In this document: positions 57,469 through 64,000 of the stretch, piece by piece
How positions within the stretch are numbered: the stretch's first letter is position 1
How the letters are laid out: every line of letters starts with the position of its first letter
Assembly: GCF_015350905.1 (NCBI RefSeq)
Contig: NZ_JADKRZ010000004.1
Span: 201,924 to 265,923 of the forward strand
Source: Curtobacterium sp. VKM Ac-2865
GTDB taxonomy: Bacteria; Actinomycetota; Actinomycetes; Actinomycetales; Microbacteriaceae
Length of the DNA: 64,000 bases
Reading direction: 5' to 3'
The notes under the pieces: generated by a model
Told to the model about the DNA's origin: nothing
The model's input: the letters and a program-made list of their open reading frames with translations, nothing else
The model's database searches: none
Translations under genes and position numbers: made by a program

Positions 57469-58229
57469 GCGAGGCGCCGGAACCGTCCGGCATGTCGCTC
57501 ACGGCCCGCATCCGCGAGGCCTCGAACGCCACGTTCCTCGCGGAGCTCGACGGCCACGAGGTCGTCTACAAGCCCATCGCCGGCGAGAAGCCGCTCTGGG
57601 ACTTCCCGGACGGCACCCTGGCTGGTCGTGAGTACGCCGCGTTCCTGGTGTCGGAGGCCTTCGGCTGGCGTGTGGTCCCGCCGACCTGGCTCGGCACCGG
57701 ACCGCTCGGGCTCGGCATGGTCCAGCGGTGGCAGGACGTCGACCCCGAACAGGACGCCGTCGACGTGGTCCCGACGGACCAGGCAGAGGCGTCGGGCATG
57801 AAGACCGTGCTCGAGGCCATCGACGAGCACGACCGGCCCGTCACCCTGGTGCACGAGGACACCGCGGCGCTCCGGCGCATGGCCGTCTTCGACGTCGTCG
57901 TCAACAACGCGGACCGCAAGGGCGGACACGTCCTCGCGATGCCGGACGGCCACCGCCACGGCGTCGACCACGGGCTCACCTTCCACGTCGAGCACAAGCT
58001 CCGCACGGTGCTCTGGGGATGGGTCGACGAGGCACTCGACGCGGACGAGCTCGCTGGACTCGAACGGGTCGTCACGGCCCTGCACGGTGACCTGGGCGAG
58101 CAGCTCACCGAGCACCTGACCGTGGACGAGATCGACAACCTCGAGGCGCGCTGCGCCGCGCTGGCGGCCGTCGGCCGCTTCCCACCACCGGCCGGGTACG
58201 GCCCGGCGGTGCCCTGGCCGTTGTTCTAG
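57465..58229 (+). CDS. SCO1664 family protein (kinase-like)
   Basis: The 254-residue protein has features of a PI3/4-kinase-like fold: VYKPIAGEKPLWDFPDGTLAGREYAAFLVSEAFGW (nucleotide Lys region), VFDVVVNNADRKGGHVL (catalytic-loop-like) and GVDHGLTFHVEHKLRTVLW (metal-binding-like). Function unknown. It overlaps DUF3090 by 4 nt. The next gene in the usual actinobacterial order, mshC, is absent; a class I repeat and a convergent vWA gene follow. Confidence 0.92.
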   Translation: MSEAPEPSGMSLTARIREASNATFLAELDGHEVVYKPIAGEKPLWDFPDGTLAGREYAAFLVSEAFGWRVVPPTWLGTGPLGLGMVQRWQDVDPEQDAVDVVPTDQAEASGMKTVLEAIDEHDRPVTLVHEDTAALRRMAVFDVVVNNADRKGGHVLAMPDGHRHGVDHGLTFHVEHKLRTVLWGWVDEALDADELAGLERVVTALHGDLGEQLTEHLTVDEIDNLEARCAALAAVGRFPPPAGYGPAVPWPLF

Positions 58230-58237
58230 ACCACAGC

Positions 58238-58281
58238 CGGACTGGAGGCTCGGTGCCAGCTGGCGACGAGCCTCCAGTCCG
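58238..58281. terminator. Class I inverted repeat between convergent genes
   Basis: Perfect 15-bp arms CGGACTGGAGGCTCG (58238-58252 with 58267-58281), 14-nt loop, 8 nt after the SCO1664 stop and 13 nt before the end of the vWA gene. It carries the CTGGAGG variant. Confidence 0.78.
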
Positions 58282-58294
58282 TCACGTCCGACGC

Positions 58295-60337
58295 TCAGCC
58301 GAAGCGGCCGAACGCGCCGCCACCACTCCAGTCGTCGTCGCGGAAGAGCGCACCACCGCTCCGGGACCCGAGGTACGAGCCGACCACGGCCACGCCGAGG
58401 TCGTCGTTCTCCGGTGCCGTGACCGTGCCGTCGACGCGCCGGGCCATGCCGTCGATGAACCGGGCGAGCCCCGGGTCGTCGCCGAGGCGGAAGAACGTCG
58501 TCTGGGCGCCGAGCCGATGGGCGTTCTCGAGCTCCCGGACGCTCAGCGCGATCGTCATCGGGTCGGGTGGGTAGCTGAAGTACACCTGCCCGTTCGGCTC
58601 GAGGTGCGAGGTCGGCTCGCCGTCGGTGACGATGAGCAGCACCGGCTGTGCCGTCGGGTGCTTCCGGAAGTGCCGGTTGGCGAGCAGCAGCGCGTGGTGC
58701 AGGTTCGTGCCCTTGTCCCACTCGGCGTCGAGCCCGACGAGCTGTTCGACGTCCATCACCTCGGCCTCGCGACCGAAGGCGATCAGCTGCAGGTCGTCGC
58801 CGCGGAACCGGGTCGAGATGAGCGTGTGCAACGCCAGGGCGGTGCGCTTCATCGGGACCCAGCGGTCCTCCATCGCCATCGAGAACGAGGTGTCGACGAG
58901 CAGTGCCACGCAGGCCTGCGTGCGGGCCTCGGTCTCCTGGACCTCGACGTCGTCGATCGTCAGCCGCACGGCGGCGCCGTCACGGCCTGACGCTGCCGTG
59001 CGGGTGACGGCGTTCGTGATGGTGCGGGGGATGTCCCACGGCTCGGTGTCCCCGAACGCCCACTGACGCGTCGCGCCGGACGGTTCGCCCGAGGCTCCGG
59101 ACCGGCGGAGGTCCCGTGCGCCCTGCCGCCCCGACATCTTCTGGGCGACGTCCTTGAGCAGGCTCTTGCCGAGCTGCCGCATGGCCTTCGGGGTGAGCTT
59201 GTACTGGCCGTCGGCACCGCGGCGCATGGTGCCCGAGTTCTGCAGGGCCTTCTCGAGCTGCTGCAGGGTGCGGGCGTCGACCGCGGCGTCGGACCCGAGC
59301 TGTCGGGCCAGGGACTCGAGGTCCAGGTCGTCCAGGTCGGAGCCTGGGCTGGACTGCGCCAGCTGCTCGGCGAGGGCGTCGAGGTCGGAGATGTCCTGGA
59401 ACGCGCCGGTGCCGTCACCGAGCCCGAGCCCCTGCTCGCCGTCCATCCGCTCGGAACCACCCCAGTCCTCGCCGGGGCGGAGGGCACGGAGGTTGCCGTC
59501 GAGCTGCGACAGCGCCCCCATCAGGTCGGGGCTGCCGAAGGCCTGTTGCGCGAGGGCGTCGAGCTCGTCGCGCTGCTCCTGCGTCATCGAGTTCCGCATC
59601 CGCTGGGCGGCTGCGGACCGGGCGGCGAGGTCGTCGAGGAGCTCGTCGACGTTCTTCGGGTCGGACGGGAAGTACTCCCCGTGCTTCGCCATGAACTCGT
59701 CGAACTGCTCCTGCGAGTCGGTGCCGGCGCGGTGGTCATCGAGCAGCTGGTTGAGGTCCTGCATCATCGCGCTGACCTCGGCGCGGTCGTCGTCGCTGGC
59801 GTCCTCGAGCGCCTGCTTCATGCCGGCGAAGCGCTGGTCGAGCATCTCCCGCCCGAGCAGGTCCTTGATCTCCTCGTACTTCTGACGGGCCGCGGGGCTC
59901 GTCCAGTCGTAGCCGGAGAGCTCGGTCACGGCGGCCGCAGGCGACGGCGGCAGGCTGTCGAGCTGCATCTCGGCCAGTGCCCGGTCCCCGTCCTCGATGT
60001 CGACGTTGCGGGCCAGCTCGCCGCGCTCGGCCAGGACGGCCTCGTCGAGGAGCTGACGGATCTGCTGCAGCGTGCCGTCGAGGTTGTTCCTGCTCGTCAG
60101 CTCGCGGCGCTTCTCGGCCACGCGACGAGCGAGGTCGTCGAGGCCGCGCTGGTCACGACCGCCGCGGCGCAGGAACTCCCGCATCGCGCGCTCCGGGGAG
60201 TACCCGGCCATGACGTCCTGTCCGATGGCGTCGAGCGCCTCGGACACGTCGGCGGGCGGCGCGAGCGGGTCTGGGCCGCCCTCGTACCGCCCGTACCGGG
60301 TGTCCCGTGACAGCCGGCGGTTCTGCCGACTAGCCAT
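58295..60337 (-). CDS. vWA domain protein paired with MoxR ATPase
   Basis: A 680-residue cytoplasmic protein. The long N-terminal helical region (about 1-400) is acidic and rich in Gln, Asp and Leu; the C-terminal von Willebrand A domain carries the MIDAS motif VDTSFSM (DxSxS) near residue 477, a following Thr, and VTDGEPT. Such proteins work with MoxR/BchI-type AAA+ ATPases in metal insertion or complex assembly. Its start overlaps the ATPase gene by 8 nt, so they are co-translated. Confidence 0.92.
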   Translation of the reverse strand: MASRQNRRLSRDTRYGRYEGGPDPLAPPADVSEALDAIGQDVMAGYSPERAMREFLRRGGRDQRGLDDLARRVAEKRRELTSRNNLDGTLQQIRQLLDEAVLAERGELARNVDIEDGDRALAEMQLDSLPPSPAAAVTELSGYDWTSPAARQKYEEIKDLLGREMLDQRFAGMKQALEDASDDDRAEVSAMMQDLNQLLDDHRAGTDSQEQFDEFMAKHGEYFPSDPKNVDELLDDLAARSAAAQRMRNSMTQEQRDELDALAQQAFGSPDLMGALSQLDGNLRALRPGEDWGGSERMDGEQGLGLGDGTGAFQDISDLDALAEQLAQSSPGSDLDDLDLESLARQLGSDAAVDARTLQQLEKALQNSGTMRRGADGQYKLTPKAMRQLGKSLLKDVAQKMSGRQGARDLRRSGASGEPSGATRQWAFGDTEPWDIPRTITNAVTRTAASGRDGAAVRLTIDDVEVQETEARTQACVALLVDTSFSMAMEDRWVPMKRTALALHTLISTRFRGDDLQLIAFGREAEVMDVEQLVGLDAEWDKGTNLHHALLLANRHFRKHPTAQPVLLIVTDGEPTSHLEPNGQVYFSYPPDPMTIALSVRELENAHRLGAQTTFFRLGDDPGLARFIDGMARRVDGTVTAPENDDLGVAVVGSYLGSRSGGALFRDDDWSGGGAFGRFG

Positions 60338-61715
60338 AGACGGCTTCGCCCCCGCCGGACTCCTTGCTGATCTTCCGCGCGAGGAACAGGCCCTCGAGCG
60401 CGAGCTCGATCGCCCCGGCCCGCTCGCCGTCGTTCGTGGCGCCGAGTCGTTCGCAGATGCGGTCGTACAGGTCGGACTCGCCGAGGGACGGCAGCCCCTC
60501 GAGGAACGCGCGAGCCGAGACCTGCTCGCCGGTGGTCACCATCGTGCCGCCGTCGAGGGCCTCGATGAGCTGCGCGAGGTCGAGCCCGCGCAGCCGCGAC
60601 CGGACGGTCTCCGCGGTGGCGGTGCGGAGCAGGTGCTCGAGGACCTCGTCGGCACGGTCCTCTTCCCCCGACTCGAACTCGATCTTGCCGCCGAGGACGT
60701 CGACCGCGGTCTCGAGGTCGATCGGACGGGCGACGGGTTCCGACTCGCCCTGACGCGCTGCCCGGTGCACGGCCGCTGCCGAGACCGTCTCGGCGCCGGC
60801 GATGGAGAAGCGGGCGCTGACGCCGCTGCGCTGGTCGACCGCGCTCGAGGCCCTGAGCGCCCGGGTGAAGCGGGCGAGGATCTCGATGAGGGCGTCCGGC
60901 ACCTCGGCCGTGAGCTCGGCTTCCTGCCGGATGACGGCGATCTCGTCCTCGAGCTCGATCGGGTAGTGCGTGCGGATCTCGGCGCCGAAGCGGTCCTTCA
61001 GCGGCGTGATGATCCGACCGCGGTTGGTGTAGTCCTCGGGGTTCGCGCTCGCCACGACCAGGACGTCGAGCGGCAGCCGCAGCACGTAGCCGCGGATCTG
61101 CACGTCGCGTTCCTCCATCACGTTGAGCATCGCGACCTGGATGCGCTCGGCGAGGTCGGGCAGCTCGTTGATGGCGACGATGCCGCGGTGCGCCCGGGGG
61201 ATCAGCCCGAAGTGGATGGTCTCGGGGTCACCGAGGCTGCGCCCCTCGGCCACCTTCATCGGGTCGACGTCGCCGATCAGGTCGGCCACGGAGGTGTCCG
61301 GGGTCGCGAGCTTCTCGACGTAGCGGCCGTCGCGGTGCCACCAGTCGATGGGGAGGGCGTCCCCGAGCTCCTCGGCACGGCGGATGCTGGCCGTGGTGAT
61401 CGGCTCGAACGGGTGCTCGCCGAGCTCGGACCCGGCGATCACCGGGGTCCACTCGTCGAGCAGGCCCTGCAGCGTACGGAGCAGGCGGGTCTTGCCCTGG
61501 CCGCGTTCGCCGAGCAGGACGACGTCGTGTCCGGCGATCAGGGCGCGCTCGAGCTGGGGGACGACGGTGGTCGCGAAGCCGTGCAGGCCGGGCCAGGGAT
61601 CGGAGCCCTCTCGGAGGGCGGTGAGCAGGTTGTCGCGGATCTCGGCGCGGACCGTCTTCTGGACGTGACCAGAGGTGCGGAGCTCGCCGACCGTTCTCAT
61701 GGTGGGTCGGGTCAC
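60330..61715 (-). CDS. MoxR/BchI-type AAA+ ATPase
   Basis: The 461-residue AAA+ protein has Walker A LGERGQGKTRLL near residues 72-83, Walker B-like IVAINELPDL (with the MoxR/Mg-chelatase style) and sensor LVVASANPEDYTNRG. It probably remodels a target together with the vWA protein encoded downstream. GTG at 61715 follows TAGCGT by 8 nt; an ATG 15 nt downstream is possible. Confidence 0.92.
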   Translation of the reverse strand: MTRPTMRTVGELRTSGHVQKTVRAEIRDNLLTALREGSDPWPGLHGFATTVVPQLERALIAGHDVVLLGERGQGKTRLLRTLQGLLDEWTPVIAGSELGEHPFEPITTASIRRAEELGDALPIDWWHRDGRYVEKLATPDTSVADLIGDVDPMKVAEGRSLGDPETIHFGLIPRAHRGIVAINELPDLAERIQVAMLNVMEERDVQIRGYVLRLPLDVLVVASANPEDYTNRGRIITPLKDRFGAEIRTHYPIELEDEIAVIRQEAELTAEVPDALIEILARFTRALRASSAVDQRSGVSARFSIAGAETVSAAAVHRAARQGESEPVARPIDLETAVDVLGGKIEFESGEEDRADEVLEHLLRTATAETVRSRLRGLDLAQLIEALDGGTMVTTGEQVSARAFLEGLPSLGESDLYDRICERLGATNDGERAGAIELALEGLFLARKISKESGGGEAVYG

Positions 61716-61778
61716 GTCGTCGACGCTACGCCTGACCGCCGACGAACCGGCCCACCTGTTCGCCCAGGGCGAGTGCCG

Positions 61779-61824
61779 ACGGACTGGAGGCTCGTCGCGG
61801 GGCCGCCACGAGCCTCCCGTCCGT
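61779..61824. terminator. Class I inverted repeat
   Basis: Arms of 17 nt (61779-61795 with 61808-61824) match at 16 positions: left has ACTGGAGGCTCG, right is the complement of ACGGGAGGCTCG. It lies between two minus-strand genes, 9 nt after the MetE-like stop, so it terminates that gene before the ATPase promoter. Confidence 0.75.
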
Positions 61825-61832
61825 CGTCGGCG

Positions 61833-63032
61833 TCAGCCGAAGAGCCGCTTGCTCGCGATCTCGGCACCCTCGGTGAGCGCGCGGAGCTTCGCCCACGCGA
61901 CGTCCGTCGCGACGAACTCGTAGCTGGCGAACGTGGCGAGCCCGCAGTCGGTCCCGGCGACGATGCGGGTCGGGTCGCCGACGGCCTCGGCTGCCTCGAC
62001 GATGCGGTTCGCGACGAGCTGCGGGTGCTCCAGGTAGTTCGTCGTCACGTCGATGACACCGGGCACCAGGACTGCGCCGTCGGGCAGCGGCAGGTCGCGG
62101 AACGCGGGGAACTCGTGCGCGTGGCGCGGGTTGCCGAACGGGATGCTGAAGGACCCGACCTGGGCGCGGTACAGGTGCGGCAGCAGCACGTCGACGGGCA
62201 CGTCGTCCTGGTGCGGGCCCTGCCAGTTGCCGTAGCAGACGTGCAGGCGGGTCTGCTCCTTCGGGATGTTGCGGAGCGCGTGGTTCAGGGCGTCGACGTG
62301 CAGGTCGACCGCTTGGAGGAACTCCTCGGTGCTGGCGTCGCCGAAGTGGATGACCCGTTCCATCGCCAGGTCAGGAGCGTCCAGTTGGAGGATGTGCCCG
62401 CGGGAGACGATCTCCTCGTACTCCACGCGGAGCTGCTCGGCCAGGGCGAAGACGTACTCGCCGTGGTCGGCGTAGTGCGGGTTGGCCTCGTCGAGCAGCA
62501 GTGTCGTCGCGACGATGCCGGGCGTCGCGGCGGAGATGAAGGTGCCGGCGGGGGTCCGCCCGGCGGCTGCGTTCCTGGCGAGCTCGCGTTCGAACCCGTC
62601 GAGGTCCTCGCGGATGCCGGCGCGTTCCTGGTCGTACTCCAGCAGGCCCTGGGCGAGGGGCGTGTCCCAGACCCGGGCGAACTCGGCGCCCTCGTCGATC
62701 TGCTTCGCCTGGAACGCGGCGTACCCCGGGAACTTGACCGAGTCGAGCGTCGGCTTGCGGTGCCCGGTCCCGCCGAAGCCGGTGAGGCGCTCGCGGATGT
62801 AGGTCGAGAAGCCCACGCGGGGGACCTCGCCGTCGTTCACCACGTCGAGCCCGGCGTCGAGCTGGGCGTCGACGGTGCGGGCGAGGACGGCGGCCGTCTC
62901 CTCGCGGAGCGCAGCCTCGTCGTAGGGCTTGGCCTGGTCGCGCGCCACCAGCAGGGCGCTGAGTTCCGGCGTCCGGGGGAGCGACCCGGTGTGGGTGGTC
63001 AGGATGCGGTCGGTCGAGTTCTGGAGCGGCAC
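61833..63032 (-). CDS. MetE-like cobalamin-independent methyltransferase
   Basis: A 399-residue protein matching the C-terminal barrel of MetE, in the stand-alone short (core-MetE/YxjG) form. TTHTGSLPRT near residue 13, QLDAPDLAME near residue 216, HVCYGNWQGPH and the terminal GTDCGLATFA with the zinc Cys are present. It lacks the N-terminal MetE half, so the methyl donor may be a corrinoid protein or a small methylated compound. GTG at 63032 lies 7 nt after TAGCGT. Its promoter is covered by the palindrome at 63058-63085. Confidence 0.88.
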   Translation of the reverse strand: MPLQNSTDRILTTHTGSLPRTPELSALLVARDQAKPYDEAALREETAAVLARTVDAQLDAGLDVVNDGEVPRVGFSTYIRERLTGFGGTGHRKPTLDSVKFPGYAAFQAKQIDEGAEFARVWDTPLAQGLLEYDQERAGIREDLDGFERELARNAAAGRTPAGTFISAATPGIVATTLLLDEANPHYADHGEYVFALAEQLRVEYEEIVSRGHILQLDAPDLAMERVIHFGDASTEEFLQAVDLHVDALNHALRNIPKEQTRLHVCYGNWQGPHQDDVPVDVLLPHLYRAQVGSFSIPFGNPRHAHEFPAFRDLPLPDGAVLVPGVIDVTTNYLEHPQLVANRIVEAAEAVGDPTRIVAGTDCGLATFASYEFVATDVAWAKLRALTEGAEIASKRLFG

Positions 63033-63057
63033 GCTGCCACGCTACTTGCGGTGCCCG

Positions 63058-63085
63058 CCGTGTGTCGTCGCACGGCGACACACGG
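63058..63085. promoter_or_regulatory. 28-bp palindrome over the MetE-like promoter
   Basis: Perfect 10-bp arms CCGTGTGTCG (63058-63067) and CGACACACGG (63076-63085) with an 8-bp spacer. It overlaps the -35 position of the minus-strand TAGCGT (63039-63044) and lies 28 bp before the plus-strand TACGTT box (63113-63118), so one regulator could control both divergent genes. The regulator is not in the window. Confidence 0.7.
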
Positions 63086-63167
63086 CCGTGGACCGGATCG
63101 GCGATCCGGGCGTACGTTCTCCATCTGTGCCGGACCGCGGGGGCCCGGCGGGTGAGGAGCAACCGCG

Positions 63168-64000
63168 ATGACGAGCGCGAGCGGACTGCAGGACGGCCAG
63201 GTCAGGAGCCTGGTCCCGGCACGGATGGACCGACTGCCGTGGACACGGTTCCACTGGAGCATCGTGGTGGGGCTCGGCATCTCCTGGGTCCTCGACGGGC
63301 TCGAGATCCAGATCGTCTCCAACGCGGGCTTCCAGGCGGACCTCGGCCTGTCGACGCAGGAGGTGACGACGCTCGGGACCATCTACCTGTTCGGGCAGGT
63401 GTTCGGCGCGTTGGTCTTCGGACGCATGTCCGACCGACTCGGTCGCCGCAAGCTGTTCATCCTGACCCTGGCGATCTACCTGATCGGTTCCGGCATCGCG
63501 GGCTTCGCGCAGGACTTCTGGTTCCTGGCCGTCTTCCGGTTCATCGCCGGACTCGGCATCGGCGGCGAGTACGCCGCCATCAACTCCGCGATCGACGAGC
63601 TGATCCCGGCGAAGTACCGCGGGCACGTCGACATCGCGATCAACGGCACCTACTGGGGCGGCGCTGCCCTCGGCGCCTTCGCCAACATCTACCTGCTCGA
63701 CACCGCGTACTTCGCGGAGAACATCGGCTGGCGCATCGGGTTCTTCCTCGGCCCGGTGCTCGGCATCGCGATCATCTTCCTGCGTCGGCACATCCCCGAG
63801 AGCCCACGCTGGCTGATGACCCACGGGCGGCAGGAGGAGGCCGAGGCCACCGTCGCGCGGATCGAGGCCGAGGTCGAGCGGGAGTCCGGCAAGCCGTTGG
63901 AGAAGGTCGACGAGTCCAAGGCGATGACGGTCACGCCGATGGACAAGGTCTCGCTGCGGACCGTCGCGAAGGTGTTGATCATGCAGTACCCGAAGCGCAC
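63168..64000 (+). CDS. MFS sugar-porter-type transporter (3' truncated)
   Basis: The first 277 residues are visible. The frame is open to the window end. It has GRMSDRLGRRK (motif A) near residue 86, RFIAGLGIGGEYAAINSAI (helix 4) near 126 and PESPRWLMTHGR near 210, all typical of the sugar porter family; substrates can also be aromatic acids. ATG at 63168 is preceded by GAGGAG and a leader of about 43 nt. It is divergent from the MetE-like gene and shares its operator. Confidence 0.92.
   Translation, partial: MTSASGLQDGQVRSLVPARMDRLPWTRFHWSIVVGLGISWVLDGLEIQIVSNAGFQADLGLSTQEVTTLGTIYLFGQVFGALVFGRMSDRLGRRKLFILTLAIYLIGSGIAGFAQDFWFLAVFRFIAGLGIGGEYAAINSAIDELIPAKYRGHVDIAINGTYWGGAALGAFANIYLLDTAYFAENIGWRIGFFLGPVLGIAIIFLRRHIPESPRWLMTHGRQEEAEATVARIEAEVERESGKPLEKVDESKAMTVTPMDKVSLRTVAKVLIMQYPKR

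Noticed and set aside
2995-61824. CRISPR array explanation for the recurring class I repeats
   Set aside because: Copies are kilobases apart, palindromic and lie after stop codons; there are no spacers or cas genes.
60072-63155. Open frame of 1027 codons opposite the MoxR and MetE-like genes
   Set aside because: Antisense to two well-supported families; composition is typical of a shadow frame.
63033-63167. SAM, SAH or cobalamin riboswitch before the MetE-like gene
   Set aside because: The MetE-like gene is leaderless by its -10 position, and the MFS leader is short without conserved riboswitch elements.

Overview
The window is one stretch of a high-GC actinobacterial chromosome. Gene content and order (a pmt/rsmI divergent pair, metG-tatD-ksgA, ispE, a histidine phosphatase/DUF3090/SCO1664 trio, many GTG starts) fit Microbacteriaceae, and a Curtobacterium-like plant or soil organism is my best guess. 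That assignment is inference. About 65 protein genes and one tRNA-Ser(TGA) are supported. I see no phage, IS element, rRNA or CRISPR.

Layout. 1-2971: the end of a sugar ABC importer (two permeases and a Tat-type lipoprotein binding protein). 3081-5549: SDR/TetR divergent pair, a deaminase and a VOC protein. 5567-13931: HrpA helicase, a YyaL/DUF255 protein, a small P-loop kinase, an epimerase and a sulfurtransferase. 14236-16603: an EmrB-type efflux pump and its divergent TetR. 16705-22659: housekeeping block of pmt, rsmI, metG, tatD and ksgA. 22656-29913: a block of variable genes lying between ksgA and its usual neighbour ispE (membrane proteins, SDR/MmyB-type pair, DUF3800, ATP-grasp ligase, SfnG-like monooxygenase plus MetY). 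29972-33250: ispE, an acetyltransferase and a membrane glycosyltransferase. 33400-43559: a molybdenum region (HTH-Mop protein, MoeB/MoeZ-like, modABC, cation antiporter, moaD, moaA, a GT87-like transferase, and a fused cytochrome b / molybdopterin oxidoreductase). 43588-48686: MarR, pheA, a lipid kinase, serS, a HAD phosphatase and tRNA-Ser. 49021-53081: NAD-binding protein, two-component system and a TetR with a membrane partner. 53158-54281: a two-gene cassette that looks like a Panacea-antitoxin / TacT-like GNAT-toxin module. 54304-58229: BLUF photoreceptor, VOC, GtrA and the phosphatase/DUF3090/SCO1664 trio. 58295-64000: a vWA/MoxR pair, a MetE-like methyltransferase and a divergent sugar-porter-type MFS gene cut by the window end.

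Two features run through the whole window. First, at least twenty genes have a TANNNT -10 box ending 7-8 nt before the start codon, which indicates leaderless transcription and was used to choose starts. Second, related inverted repeats built on GGGAGGCTCG/CGAGCCTCCC close many transcription units, and pieces of them also lie inside genes, most strikingly in the linker of the fused molybdopterin oxidoreductase.

The strongest candidate for an undescribed system is the Panacea-GNAT cassette at 53099-54281.
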